This document shows, one piece after another, positions 16,386 through 25,745 of a stretch of 64,000 bases of DNA. Where the stretch lies: NCBI GenBank assembly GCA_043738425.1, contig JAYUGJ010000123.1, positions 1-64,000 of the forward strand. The letters run 5' to 3'. Source of the DNA: PBB1 sp043738425. Its GTDB lineage: Bacteria; Pseudomonadota; Gammaproteobacteria; Burkholderiales; Burkholderiaceae_C. Below the pieces are notes generated by a model. That model did not search any database. It saw only the letters and a list, made by a program, of their open reading frames with translations, and was not told the origin of the DNA. Numbering within the stretch: position 1 is the stretch's first letter; the number at the start of each line of letters is the position of its first letter. Made by a program: the position numbers and the translations under genes.

Positions 16386-17837
16386 ATGACCATGACACTA
16401 GAAAACAGCGCTGTCGCGCCCATCACCACGTTGCCCACCGTTGCTCCAAAGATCGGCTTCGTTTCGCTTGGCTGCCCAAAGGCGCTGACCGACTCTGAAT
16501 TGATCTTGACCCAGCTGCGTGCCGAGGGCTACGACACGTCGAAAACCTTCGCCGGGGCGGATTTAGTCATCGTCAACACCTGCGGTTTTATTGACGACGC
16601 GGTGAAAGAAAGTCTCGACACCATCGGTGAAGCGTTGGCTGAGAACGGCAAGGTCATCGTGACCGGCTGCTTGGGTGCCAAAGGCGGCAAGGACCTGGGC
16701 GACGGCAGCGGAAATTTGGTACGCCAGATGCACCCCAGTGTGTTGGCAGTCACCGGACCGCACGCAACGCAAGAGGTTATGGATGCGGTGCGTTTGCACG
16801 CGCCCCGGTCGCATGACCCGTTCACCGACTTGGTGCCTGCCCGCGTGGGTGCAGCCGATGCCTTCGGTGACATCGGTATCAAGCTCACGCCGCGTCATTA
16901 CGCATACCTAAAAATCAGCGAAGGTTGTAACCACCGATGCACCTTTTGCATCATTCCCAGCATGCGCGGCGATCTGGTTTCGCGCCCGATCGGTGATGTG
17001 TTGGGCGAGGCCCAACGCTTGTTTGCGTCTGGCGTCAAAGAGCTGCTGGTCATCAGCCAAGACACCAGCGCGTACGGGGTGGACGTGAAGTACCGCACTG
17101 GCTTTTGGGATGGCAAACCGGTCAAAACCCGCATGCTCGATTTGTGCGAAAAACTCGGTGAGCTGGCCACTCCATACGGTGCCTGGGTTCGCCTGCATTA
17201 CGTTTACCCGTACCCGCATGTAGATGACGTGCTGCCATTGATGGCACAGGGTTTGGTGTTGCCTTATCTCGATGTGCCGTTGCAGCACTCGCACCCCGAG
17301 GTGCTCAAGCGCATGAAACGACCGGCCAGCGGCGAGCGCAATCTGGAGCGCATTCAGCGCTGGCGCGAGGTATGCCCGGACGTGGTCGTCCGCAGTACCT
17401 TCATCGCTGGTTTCCCAGGCGAGACCGAGGCCGAGTTCGAACACCTGCTCGACTTTTTGCGCGCTGCTGAAATTGACCGCGCTGGCTGCTTCGCATATTC
17501 GCCGGTGGCAGGTGCAGCGGCCAACACACTGCCCAATGCGCTGCCGGCAGACGTGCGCGAAGCGCGTCGCGCCAGGTTCATGGAGTTGGCCGAGGCGGTT
17601 TCCGCTGCCAGGTTGTCTCGTCGCGTGGGTGCCACGATGCAGGTGCTGATCGATGCTGCGCCCATGTTGGGCCGCCGCGGTGGCACCGGTCGCAGTTACG
17701 CCGATGCGCCCGAAATTGATGGTGTGGTGAAGTTGTTGCCGCCTGAAAAAGCGTCGAAGACGCTGAAGGTCGGCGAATTTACCCGTGCGCGCATCGTTGC
17801 AACGCAGGGCCATGACCTGATCGCCCAGCCGGTTTAA
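16386..17837 (+). CDS. rimO: Ribosomal protein S12 methylthiotransferase RimO
   Basis: RimO adds a methylthio group to an aspartate of ribosomal protein S12. The 483-residue product has the N-terminal MTTase domain with its three cluster cysteines (SLGCPKALTDSE, VNTCGFIDDA, VTGCLGAKGG). It also has the radical-SAM motif CNHRCTFC and a C-terminal TRAM domain. I chose ATG 16386 (MTMTLENS); an upstream alternative at 16368 adds six residues. The next gene starts 2 bases after the stop. Confidence 0.96.
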   Translation: MTMTLENSAVAPITTLPTVAPKIGFVSLGCPKALTDSELILTQLRAEGYDTSKTFAGADLVIVNTCGFIDDAVKESLDTIGEALAENGKVIVTGCLGAKGGKDLGDGSGNLVRQMHPSVLAVTGPHATQEVMDAVRLHAPRSHDPFTDLVPARVGAADAFGDIGIKLTPRHYAYLKISEGCNHRCTFCIIPSMRGDLVSRPIGDVLGEAQRLFASGVKELLVISQDTSAYGVDVKYRTGFWDGKPVKTRMLDLCEKLGELATPYGAWVRLHYVYPYPHVDDVLPLMAQGLVLPYLDVPLQHSHPEVLKRMKRPASGERNLERIQRWREVCPDVVVRSTFIAGFPGETEAEFEHLLDFLRAAEIDRAGCFAYSPVAGAAANTLPNALPADVREARRARFMELAEAVSAARLSRRVGATMQVLIDAAPMLGRRGGTGRSYADAPEIDGVVKLLPPEKASKTLKVGEFTRARIVATQGHDLIAQPV

Positions 17838-17839
17838 GC

Positions 17840-19090
17840 ATGGACGATGCGCCGGGCCGCAAGCGGAGCAATCAGTCGGCTGATCCTGCCACTGCTGCGC
17901 CTGCATTCGCCCATTCGACCGCGCTCATACACCACGCGTACGCGCCTCCCGCTGAATTCGCGTCGGTTCAGCCGCCCGTTCTGAAGGCCTCAACCGTCAT
18001 CTTCCCGAACACGCGTGCGTTGTTGGCCCGCCAATGGAAAGACAAGTCGGGCTACAGCTACGGATTGCACGGCACCCCCACCACCTACACGCTAGAAGCA
18101 CGCATTGCCACGCTAGAGGGCGGAACGCACACCTTGTTGTTACCCAGCGGATTGGCAGCCATTGCGTTGATTGACCTGGCGTTGCTGCAGTCAGGCGACG
18201 AAGTGCTGATACCCGACAACGCCTACGGCCCAGGTAAAGACCTGGCACGCGCGGAGCTGGCGCGATGGGGAATCAAGTACCGCACTTATGACGCGATGGA
18301 TGTGGACTCGCTCATGGCCGCACTGGATGCCGTACCTGCGGCTGCGGCCAAGCTGGTGTGGCTGGAGGCGGCCGGATCGGTGACGATGGAGTTCCCCGAT
18401 CTGCCGGCGCTGGTTCGTGCAGCGAAAGCGCATGGTGCGTTGACCGCGCTTGACAACACCTGGGGCGCTGGCATCGCGTTCAACGCCTTCGAGTTGGAGT
18501 CCGGCATCGGCGTGGATATATCGATGCACGCGTTGACCAAGTACCCGTCTGGCGGCGCTGACGTGTTGATGGGGTCGGTGACCACCCGCGACCCAGCCAT
18601 TCACCTGCGGTTGAAAGCCACGCACCTGCACATGGGTTGGGGCGTCGCCGCGAACGACGCTGAGCTGCTGCTGCGCTCACTGCCAACGCTTGCGCTGCGT
18701 TACCACGCGCACGATGCGGCAGCACGCCGCTTGGCCGCTTGGTGGAGCACGCGCGGTGAAATTGCGCAGGTGCTGCACCCGGCGTTCGCTACGTCACCCG
18801 GACACGCGGCCTGGCAGCGGCTGTGCAGCGCATCTGCGGGGCTGTTTTCGGTGGTGTTCGATGCGGGCTACAGCACCGCACAAGTGCATGCATTCATCGA
18901 TGCACTGCGCATTTTCAAAATTGGATTTTCGTGGGCCGGGCCGATGAGTCTGGTCGTCCCGTACGACCTGTCGGAAATGCGCGCGGCGCCTGCGTGGAAG
19001 GGCACGTTGGTGCGCTTTTCCGTCGGACTCGAAGCGGTGGAGGATTTGATCGGCGACTGCGAGCAGGCGCTGGGCATGCTTGCAGCTTGA
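17840..19090 (+). CDS. metC: Cystathionine beta-lyase (MetC-type PLP enzyme)
   Basis: A pyridoxal-phosphate enzyme of the Cys/Met metabolism family, predicted to cleave cystathionine to homocysteine in methionine synthesis. The 416-residue product shows SGYSYGLHGTPTTYTLEAR, which binds PLP phosphate, the TALDNTWGAGI aspartate and the catalytic lysine in HALTKYPSGGADVLMGSV. The exact substrate among lyases of this family cannot be fixed by reading alone. It begins 2 bases after rimO and is probably co-transcribed. Confidence 0.85.
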   Translation: MDDAPGRKRSNQSADPATAAPAFAHSTALIHHAYAPPAEFASVQPPVLKASTVIFPNTRALLARQWKDKSGYSYGLHGTPTTYTLEARIATLEGGTHTLLLPSGLAAIALIDLALLQSGDEVLIPDNAYGPGKDLARAELARWGIKYRTYDAMDVDSLMAALDAVPAAAAKLVWLEAAGSVTMEFPDLPALVRAAKAHGALTALDNTWGAGIAFNAFELESGIGVDISMHALTKYPSGGADVLMGSVTTRDPAIHLRLKATHLHMGWGVAANDAELLLRSLPTLALRYHAHDAAARRLAAWWSTRGEIAQVLHPAFATSPGHAAWQRLCSASAGLFSVVFDAGYSTAQVHAFIDALRIFKIGFSWAGPMSLVVPYDLSEMRAAPAWKGTLVRFSVGLEAVEDLIGDCEQALGMLAA

Positions 19091-19184
19091 CCACTCGCCC
19101 CGCGCGGTTCTTGTGACGCTGCGCCGCATCGACCGGCCCGGTTGCGTGCCGCGGAAGTGCGTTCGGCGCTGCGCGCCGCAACGC

Positions 19185-19643
19185 TTACGCCTTAGATGAG
19201 ACTTTGTGTCTCATCAGCCGGCCTTTCTCCCGATCCCAGTCGCGCTTTTTTTCTGTGTCGCGTTTGTCGTGTTCGGCTTTGCCTTTAGCGAGTGCGATTT
19301 CTGCCTTCACCAAGCCGCCTTTGTAGTGCAGGTCGAGTGGCACCAGCGTGTAGCCCTTTTGCTCAACCTTGCCGACCAAGCGTTTGATTTCTTCTTTGTG
19401 CAGCAGCAGTTTTTTTGTACGGTCGGCTTCGGGGTTGACGTGGGTTGATGCGCTGCGCAGTGCATTGATGCGGCAGCCGATCAAAAACAATTCGCCGTCG
19501 CGGATGACGACATAGCCGTCGGTCAACTGCACCTGGCCGGCGCGAACTGCCTTGATTTCCCAGCCTTGCAGCATCATGCCGGCCTCGTAGCGTTCTTCGA
19601 TGTGATAGTCGAATCGCGCGCGGCGGTTCTCGGCAATGGGCAT
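19185..19643 (-). CDS. smpB: tmRNA-binding protein SmpB
   Basis: SmpB carries tmRNA to stalled ribosomes in trans-translation. The 152-residue product has the conserved core IAENRRARFDYHIEERYEAG, LQGWEIKAVRAG and YTLVPLDLHYKGGLVKAEIA. It ends with a basic tail (RDTEKKRDWDREKGRLMRHK) that mimics the anticodon stem. I chose ATG 19643; a TTG at 19670 would add nine unconserved residues. It diverges from ratA, a common betaproteobacterial arrangement. Confidence 0.96.
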   Translation of the reverse strand: MPIAENRRARFDYHIEERYEAGMMLQGWEIKAVRAGQVQLTDGYVVIRDGELFLIGCRINALRSASTHVNPEADRTKKLLLHKEEIKRLVGKVEQKGYTLVPLDLHYKGGLVKAEIALAKGKAEHDKRDTEKKRDWDREKGRLMRHKVSSKA

Positions 19644-19687
19644 GGGGCGTTCGCGGCAAAAGCGCGTCAATACAATCTGGCGATTGT

Positions 19688-20131
19688 ATGAAGCACGTTA
19701 AAAAGTCAGTGCTGCTGTGGTACTCGCCGCACGAGATGTACGAGCTGGTCACCGCAGTGGCCGATTACCCGAAATTTCTGCCGTGGTGCGCCAGCGCCGA
19801 AGTGCTGGATGAAAGCGAGGTCGCCATGACCGCGCGGTTGCACCTCTCTTACGCCGGCATACGCCATGCATTCACCACGCGCAACGAGCACGAGACCGAC
19901 ACCTCGGTGCGCGTCAAGTTGGTCGATGGCCCGTTCTCGCTGCTCGATGGCATGTGGTTATTCCGCCGCGTTGGCTCTGAAGCGCAGGCCTGCAAAATCG
20001 AATTTGAATTGCGCTATGCGTTTTCCAGCCTGGCGCTAGAAGCGGTGGTCAGTCCGGTGTTCGACCGCATTGCGAATACCTTCGTCGACTCGTTTGTGAA
20101 GCGCGCCGCGCAGGTCTATGGGGAACGTTGA
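19688..20131 (+). CDS. ratA: RatA-type START-domain protein (Coq10-like)
   Basis: A 147-residue START/polyketide-cyclase fold protein. In E. coli the homologue RatA was described as a 50S-binding toxin, while Coq10 relatives bind ubiquinone, so its function here is open. HVKKSVLLWYSPHEMYELV, YPKFLPWCASAEV and the C-terminal DRIANTFVDSFVKRA are typical. It is divergent from smpB and overlaps rnfH by 14 bases, a conserved smpB/ratA/rnfH block. Confidence 0.92.
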   Translation: MKHVKKSVLLWYSPHEMYELVTAVADYPKFLPWCASAEVLDESEVAMTARLHLSYAGIRHAFTTRNEHETDTSVRVKLVDGPFSLLDGMWLFRRVGSEAQACKIEFELRYAFSSLALEAVVSPVFDRIANTFVDSFVKRAAQVYGER

Positions 20132-20450
20132 GGCCGGTTGTATTCGTGTCGAGGTCATCGTTCACACCGGCGTGGGCCAGACCCGATCGCTACAGCTGAG
20201 TTTGCCCTGCGGTTCGCTGCTGCAAGCGGCACTGCAGTTCAGCGGCGCGTGCAGCGGCAATGCTGAGGCGACTGCCAATGCGCTGAATGCGGACGACATG
20301 AAATGCGGCGTGTGGGGACAACTATGCCGCCCGGACCATGTGCTGCGCGACCTGGACCGAGTCGAGGTGTACCGACCGTTGCTCGTCGATCCGATGGAAG
20401 CGCGTCGCCAGAGGCAACGCGCTCAGCGGCGCAAGAGTGGGCTGCCTTGA
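20118..20450 (+). CDS. rnfH: RnfH family ubiquitin-like protein
   Basis: A small beta-grasp protein of the RnfH/UPF0125 family, function unknown, usually paired with ratA. The 110-residue product has VEVIVHTGVGQTRSLQLSLP, the middle GVWGQLCRPDHVLRDLDRVE and the family's VYRPLLVDPMEARRQR end. Its start lies inside the ratA coding end. Confidence 0.9.
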   Translation: MGNVEAGCIRVEVIVHTGVGQTRSLQLSLPCGSLLQAALQFSGACSGNAEATANALNADDMKCGVWGQLCRPDHVLRDLDRVEVYRPLLVDPMEARRQRQRAQRRKSGLP

Positions 20451-20514
20451 TGCAGTAGACCGCGCGGCAAGGGGTTGACCGCACACGGCGCGTGGTGCCC
20501 GTCGGACTACCTGC

Positions 20515-21042
20515 TTATTTGCAATCCGAGGCGATCACGCCTTTGGTGCGACTGGTTTCTTCAGCGCGGCCCTTGTCGTCAAGGATTTCGCGCTCGCCCT
20601 GGGCGTTCATGCGGGCTATTCGTATGCCGTCATCCAGCACCTTCATGTGGTTGCGTGCGCGGGCGCAGTTGTCGGCTTTCTGGGCAGCGATTTTGTCGTT
20701 CTCGGCTTTCGCTTTTGCCAGCTTGTCGTCTTCGACTTTCTTGATCCGCGCTTCCAATTCCGGGTCTGCGGTTTTCGTTGCCGGTACGGCCGATGCCGAC
20801 GCAGCAGTCGCGGCAGACGCAGCCGCGCTTGAGGCTGGTGGGCTGACCACCGTGACTGCGTTGCGCGACTTGGCCCCTGCGGGCCGCTGAAGAATGTTGG
20901 CGTCTGGCGTGCCCTGTGGCGGCGGGATGTCGCTGTATTGGGTTTGACCGCCCTTGTCGCGCCATTTCCATTGCGCTGCCGCAGGCACACACAGCGTGGC
21001 GATCACGGCGAACCCAACGAGTGCAAGAAGCCGGTGGCGCAT
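20515..21042 (-). CDS. DUF4124 domain periplasmic protein
   Basis: A secreted protein of unknown function. The 175-residue product begins with a signal peptide (MRHRLLALVGFAVIATLCVP) cleaved near AAA-QW. It is followed by the DUF4124 core QWKWRDKGGQTQYSDIPPP, an Ala/Ser-rich linker and a lysine-rich coiled-coil-like segment (LEARIKKVEDDKLAKAKAE). Only two cysteines remain after the signal (DNCARARN and the last SDCK). A TTG two codons upstream at 21048 is an alternative start. Confidence 0.85.
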   Translation of the reverse strand: MRHRLLALVGFAVIATLCVPAAAQWKWRDKGGQTQYSDIPPPQGTPDANILQRPAGAKSRNAVTVVSPPASSAAASAATAASASAVPATKTADPELEARIKKVEDDKLAKAKAENDKIAAQKADNCARARNHMKVLDDGIRIARMNAQGEREILDDKGRAEETSRTKGVIASDCK

Positions 21043-21145
21043 AGACAAACACCCTCTGATAAAAAGCTGCGCGAAGTGTAGCTGCGGGGTGCGGGCATGC
21101 GGCCGGCACGCAGGCGCGCAAAGCGTGCAACTGTTCCTGCATACC

Positions 21146-21151
21146 TATAAT
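21146..21151 (+). promoter_or_regulatory. -10 box of the guaB promoter
   Basis: A perfect TATAAT lies 26 bases before the guaB ATG, with CAGGAG between as ribosome site. The -35 region is not recognisable at 17 bases spacing. Confidence 0.45.
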
Positions 21152-21177
21152 TTCGGTTTGCCTCAGGAGCCATATCC

Positions 21178-22647
21178 ATGCGCCTTCTTGGTAAAGCGCT
21201 CACCTTCGACGACGTGTTGTTGGTGCCGGCGTTCTCCCAGGTGTTGCCACGCGACACCCGCCTCGCCACCCAGCTCTCGCGCAACATTCGGCTCAATTTG
21301 CCGCTGGTGTCCGCGGCCATGGACACGGTGACCGAAGCCCGCCTGGCGATAGCCATTGCGCAAGAAGGCGGCATCGGCTTTGTGCATAAAAACTTCAGCG
21401 CAAAACAGCAGGCGGCCGAAGTCGCGCGCGTCAAGCGCTACGAATCGGGTGTGCTGCGCGACCCGATCACGGTCACGCCCGACACACCGGTGCGCCAAGT
21501 CGTCGAGCTGTCGCGCCAGCATGGCGTGTCGGGCTTTCCGGTGCTCGAAGGGCCGCGGGTGGTCGGCATCGTCACCAACCGCGACCTGCGTTTCGAGACG
21601 CGCCTCGATGCGCCGGTGCGCGACATCATGACGCCGCGTGAACGCCTGGTCACCGTCGACGAACGTGCCACGCTCGACGACGGCAAGGCGCTGATGCACC
21701 TGCACAAACTCGAACGCGTGCTGGTGGTCAATGCCGCTGGTGAACTGCGCGGCTTGATGACGGTGAAAGACATCACCAAACAAACCAGTTTTCCAAATGC
21801 GGCGCGCGACGCACAAGGCAAGCTGCGCGTAGGCGCCGCAGTGGGCGTGGGCGAGGGCACCGAAGAGCGGGTGGAGGCATTGGTGCGTGCGGGCGTCGAC
21901 GCCATCGTGGTCGATACCGCCCATGGCCACAGTGCGGGTGTGATCGAGCGCGTGCGGTGGGTCAAGCACCACTACCCGCAGATCGATGTGATCGGCGGCA
22001 ACATTGCCACCGGCGCAGCCGCGCTGGCGCTGGTGGAGGCCGGAGCCGACGGTGTGAAAGTCGGCATCGGCCCGGGCTCGATTTGCACCACCCGCATCGT
22101 GGCCGGGGTTGGCGTGCCGCAAATCACCGCGATCGACAACGTCGCGAAAGCACTGGCCGGCAGCGGTGTGCCGCTGATCGCCGACGGCGGTATTCGTTAC
22201 TCCGGCGACATCGCCAAAGCACTTGCCGCGGGCGCGCACACCGTGATGATGGGCGGCGTATTTGCCGGCACCGAAGAAGCCCCCGGCGAGATCGTTTTGT
22301 TTCAAGGCCGCAGCTACAAAAGCTACCGCGGCATGGGCTCGATAGGCGCCATGCAGCAAGGCAGCGCCGACCGCTATTTCCAGGACAACACCGGTGCTAA
22401 CCCGAACGCCGACAAGCTGGTGCCCGAAGGCATCGAAGGCCGCGTGCCGTACAAAGGCTCGATGGTGGGCATCGTGTTCCAAATGGCCGGCGGCATACGC
22501 GCATCCATGGGCTATTGCGGATGCGCCACGATCGAAGACATGCGCAGCCTGGCTGAATTCGTCGAGATCACGTCAGCAGGCATCCGCGAGAGCCATGTGC
22601 ACGACGTGCAAATCACGAAAGAAGCACCGAACTACCGCATGGAATGA
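21178..22647 (+). CDS. guaB: Inosine-5'-monophosphate dehydrogenase
   Basis: IMPDH oxidises IMP to XMP with NAD+, the first step of GMP synthesis. The 489-residue product starts with the conserved ALTFDDVLLVPAFSQVLP and has two CBS domains (about residues 95-200). The catalytic loop GIGPGSICTTRIVAGVG contains the active-site cysteine, and FQGRSYKSYRGMGSIGAM follows. It overlaps the next gene by ATGA, and guaA lies just beyond, so the gua pathway is clustered. Confidence 0.97.
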   Translation: MRLLGKALTFDDVLLVPAFSQVLPRDTRLATQLSRNIRLNLPLVSAAMDTVTEARLAIAIAQEGGIGFVHKNFSAKQQAAEVARVKRYESGVLRDPITVTPDTPVRQVVELSRQHGVSGFPVLEGPRVVGIVTNRDLRFETRLDAPVRDIMTPRERLVTVDERATLDDGKALMHLHKLERVLVVNAAGELRGLMTVKDITKQTSFPNAARDAQGKLRVGAAVGVGEGTEERVEALVRAGVDAIVVDTAHGHSAGVIERVRWVKHHYPQIDVIGGNIATGAAALALVEAGADGVKVGIGPGSICTTRIVAGVGVPQITAIDNVAKALAGSGVPLIADGGIRYSGDIAKALAAGAHTVMMGGVFAGTEEAPGEIVLFQGRSYKSYRGMGSIGAMQQGSADRYFQDNTGANPNADKLVPEGIEGRVPYKGSMVGIVFQMAGGIRASMGYCGCATIEDMRSLAEFVEITSAGIRESHVHDVQITKEAPNYRME

Positions 22648-23966
22648 CGATGCCGGTGATGGACCAAAACGGCACCGCACGGGCGGCCGACAGCGCATTG
22701 CCCGGTGCCAAACCAACTCGCGACAAACGCCAGGCCGCGATGCCGTTCATCTTGATCGCGGTGCTGATCGACATGATGTCGATCGGCATCATCGTGCCGG
22801 TGCTGCCGGCGCTGGTTGGCAGCTTCACCGGCTCGCAGGCCGATCAGGCGTTTTGGTTGGGCGCGGTGAGTTTTGCATTTGGCATCGCCAATTTCTTCGG
22901 CGCGCCCATCCTCGGCGCGCTGTCAGACAAATACGGCCGGCGGCCGGTACTGCTGTTGGGCTTTTGTGGCCTTGCGCTCAACTTTTTTGCTACTGCGTTG
23001 GCGACTTCGTTGGCGGTGCTGATTGCAGTGCGGCTGGTGGGCGGCGCGATGCAGGCCAACGCCGCGGTCGCGAACGCGTACGTGGCCGATATCAGCGAGC
23101 CGCATGAGCGCGCCAAACGATTCGGCATGCTGGGTGCCATGTTCGGCTTGGGCTTCATTCTTGGCCCCGCGCTGGGCGGGTTGCTCGGTGCCATCAGCCT
23201 GCAACTGCCGTTTTATGCCGCAGGTGCGCTGTCGGTGCTCAACTTGTTGTACGGCTATTTCGTGCTGCCCGAGTCGCTTCCGGCAGACCGCCGCCGCGAG
23301 TTCGCGTGGGCCTCGGCGAACCCGATCACCTCGCTGCAGGCATTGGCGCAACTCAAGGGCGTCGGCAGCCTGATCGTGGTGATCGCCTGCACTGGCTTGG
23401 CGCAGGGCGTTTTGTACAACTGCTGGGTGCTCTACACCACCTTCAAATTTGGTTGGACCACGCTCGACAACGGCTGGTCGCTGGCCGCCGTGGGCTTGGC
23501 CTCGGTAATCGTTCAGGGTTACTTGCTAGGCAAGTTGCTCAAGCGGTTCACGCCGCAAAAGCTGGCGGTGATTGGCCTGGTGTCGTCGATGTGTGCTTAC
23601 TTCGCCTGGGCTGCCGCCACGGCCGGTTGGATGATGTACGCGGTGGTGTTTGCGAACCTGTTGGGCTTCACCGTGACCGCATCGATCAACAGCATCGTCT
23701 CGGGCGCGGCCGATGCGCACAGCCAGGGGCGCACCTTGGGCTCGGTCAGTTCATTGACCAGTCTGATGGCGGTGGTCGCACCGGTGATCGGCGCGCCGAT
23801 GCTCGGCATGGTGTCGCACCTGCCGCCCGGCCACTGGGGCATTGGTGCACCGCTGTACTTTGCTGCCGGATTGCAGGCGACTGCGCTGCTGTTGGCGTGG
23901 TCGCACTTTCGCCATCAGCGCCACGCGCACCAGCGTGCCGAGGCTGCGGCGCAAGCCAACGCTTAA
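22644..23966 (+). CDS. TCR/Tet-type MFS efflux transporter
   Basis: A 440-residue major-facilitator protein with twelve predicted helices. It has the loop 2-3 motif GALSDKYGRRPVLLLG and, in the first half, VADISEPHERAKRFGMLGAM of the tetracycline-resistance (DHA1) branch. It lies between guaB (ATGA overlap) and guaA in the same direction. Despite the family name, tetracycline transport cannot be assumed; its position raises the possibility of purine-related export. Confidence 0.85.
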   Translation: MTMPVMDQNGTARAADSALPGAKPTRDKRQAAMPFILIAVLIDMMSIGIIVPVLPALVGSFTGSQADQAFWLGAVSFAFGIANFFGAPILGALSDKYGRRPVLLLGFCGLALNFFATALATSLAVLIAVRLVGGAMQANAAVANAYVADISEPHERAKRFGMLGAMFGLGFILGPALGGLLGAISLQLPFYAAGALSVLNLLYGYFVLPESLPADRRREFAWASANPITSLQALAQLKGVGSLIVVIACTGLAQGVLYNCWVLYTTFKFGWTTLDNGWSLAAVGLASVIVQGYLLGKLLKRFTPQKLAVIGLVSSMCAYFAWAAATAGWMMYAVVFANLLGFTVTASINSIVSGAADAHSQGRTLGSVSSLTSLMAVVAPVIGAPMLGMVSHLPPGHWGIGAPLYFAAGLQATALLLAWSHFRHQRHAHQRAEAAAQANA

Positions 23967-24025
23967 CACCTGACCCCCGAGCGGCTTCGCTCGAAAACTG
24001 TTTGCCTTCACCGCCGAACGACGCC

Positions 24026-25633
24026 ATGCATGACGCCACGCACGACAAAATTTTGATCCTCGATTTCGGCTCGCAGGTTACGCAGCTGATCGCCCGCCGG
24101 GTGCGTGAGGCGCATGTGTTTTGCGAGATCCACCCGAACGACGTCAGCGATGAATTCATCCGTGCGTTCGCGCCGAAAGCCATCATCCTGAGCGGCAGCC
24201 ACGCCAGCACCTACGAAGACCACGACCTGCGCGCTCCGGCCGCCGTGTGGCAGTTGGGCGTGCCGGTGCTCGGTATTTGCTACGGCATGTTTGCGATGGT
24301 GGTGCAACAAGGCGGCGCGGTCGAAGCCAGCGCACAGCGTGAGTTCGGTTATGCCGAAGTTCGCGCGCATGGCCACACCAAACTGCTGGAAGGTATCGAG
24401 GACTTCCGCACCGCTGAAGGCCACGGCATGCTGAAGGTATGGATGAGCCATGGCGACAAAGTCACCGCGCTGCCGCCCGGCTTCAAATTGATGGCCAGCA
24501 CGCCGAGCTGCCCGATTGCCGGCATAGCCGATGAGACGCGCGGCTACTACGCGGTGCAGTTTCATCCCGAGGTCACGCACACGGTGCAGGGCAGGGCGCT
24601 GCTCGAGCGTTTTGTTTTAGACATCGCCCAAGCTCGACCCGATTGGGTCATGGGCGACTACATCAGCGAAGCGGTGGCACGCATCCGCGCGCAGGTCGGC
24701 AACGACCAAGTCATCTTGGGCTTGAGCGGCGGGGTCGATTCGAGTGTGGCGGCGGCCCTCATCCACCGTGCCATCGGCGACCAACTTACCTGCGTGTTCG
24801 TCGACCACGGGCTGCTGCGCCTCGATGAAGGCCGGCTGGTGATGGAAATGTTTGCCGGCCGGCTGCAGGTCAAAGTGATCGCGGTCGATGCCAGTGCGCA
24901 GTTCCTCGGACACCTTGCGGGTGTGACCGACCCCGAGGCCAAACGCAAGATCATCGGCCGCGAATTCGTCGAAGTTTTTCAAGTCGAAGCGAAGCAACTG
25001 AAGCAAGCCCGGTGGCTGGCTCAGGGCACGATCTACCCCGACGTGATCGAGTCGGGCGGAGGCAAGTCATCGACCGGTAAAAAGAAGGCCACCACCATCA
25101 AGAGCCACCACAACGTCGGCGGGCTGCCCGCCACCTTGGGCCTGAAGTTGCTGGAGCCGCTGCGTGAATTGTTCAAGGACGAGGTGCGCGAACTTGGCGT
25201 GGCGCTCGGCCTGCCGCCCGACATGGTGTACCGCCACCCGTTTCCCGGCCCCGGTTTAGGCGTGCGCATTCTGGGCGAGGTGAAAAAGGAATACGCAGAC
25301 CTGCTGCGCCGCGCCGACGCGATATTCATCGAAGAACTGCGCCAGACCCGTGACCCAGCCAGCGGCAAAAACTGGTACGAGCTGACCAGCCAAGCATTCG
25401 CGGTTTTCTTGCCGGTGAAAAGCGTCGGCGTGATGGGCGACGGCCGCACCTATGACTACGTGGTCGCGCTGCGTGCGGTGCAAACCAGTGACTTCATGAC
25501 CGCCGATTGGGCCGAGCTGCCGTACGCCTTACTGAAACGCGTGAGCAGCCGCATCATCAACGAGGTGCGCGGCATCAACCGCGTGACCTACGACATATCC
25601 AGCAAGCCACCGGCGACGATCGAGTGGGAATAA
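24026..25633 (+). CDS. guaA: GMP synthase (glutamine-hydrolysing)
   Basis: GuaA aminates XMP to GMP using glutamine. The 535-residue product has the class I glutamine amidotransferase domain (nucleophile Cys in VLGICYGMFAMV, His/Glu in YAVQFHPEVTHT). The ATP-pyrophosphatase domain has the P-loop GLSGGVDSSVAA, followed by the dimerisation domain with KSHHNVGGLP and VYRHPFPGPGLGVRILGEV. ATG 24026 gives the usual N-terminus (KILILDFGSQVTQLI); the open frame upstream overlaps the transporter gene and is a shadow. Confidence 0.97.
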   Translation: MHDATHDKILILDFGSQVTQLIARRVREAHVFCEIHPNDVSDEFIRAFAPKAIILSGSHASTYEDHDLRAPAAVWQLGVPVLGICYGMFAMVVQQGGAVEASAQREFGYAEVRAHGHTKLLEGIEDFRTAEGHGMLKVWMSHGDKVTALPPGFKLMASTPSCPIAGIADETRGYYAVQFHPEVTHTVQGRALLERFVLDIAQARPDWVMGDYISEAVARIRAQVGNDQVILGLSGGVDSSVAAALIHRAIGDQLTCVFVDHGLLRLDEGRLVMEMFAGRLQVKVIAVDASAQFLGHLAGVTDPEAKRKIIGREFVEVFQVEAKQLKQARWLAQGTIYPDVIESGGGKSSTGKKKATTIKSHHNVGGLPATLGLKLLEPLRELFKDEVRELGVALGLPPDMVYRHPFPGPGLGVRILGEVKKEYADLLRRADAIFIEELRQTRDPASGKNWYELTSQAFAVFLPVKSVGVMGDGRTYDYVVALRAVQTSDFMTADWAELPYALLKRVSSRIINEVRGINRVTYDISSKPPATIEWE

Positions 25634-25700
25634 CGGCCGGTGTGGCGGGCGAAGCCAGCGGCGGCTGAACACCGAATCACGGCGTCAGCCGACCAGCCCG

Positions 25701-25740
25701 TTAGCCCATTAGCCCATTAGCCCATTTGCCCATGAGCCCA
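25701..25740. repeat. Five 8-base tandem repeats
   Basis: Five head-to-tail copies of TTAGCCCA (three exact, then TTTGCCCA and TGAGCCCA) lie between the convergent ends of guaA and the pilin-like gene. The run reaches to within six bases of the latter's stop. Confidence 0.85.
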
Positions 25741-25745
25741 TCAGT

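Noticed and set aside
21163..22482. 439-codon minus-strand open frame opposite guaB
   Set aside because: Antisense shadow of guaB, very rich in His/Ala/Arg and without recognisable domains.
22644..23966. Tetracycline resistance gene
   Set aside because: Only the general MFS/DHA1 signature is visible; nothing shows tetracycline as substrate, and there is no mobile-element context.
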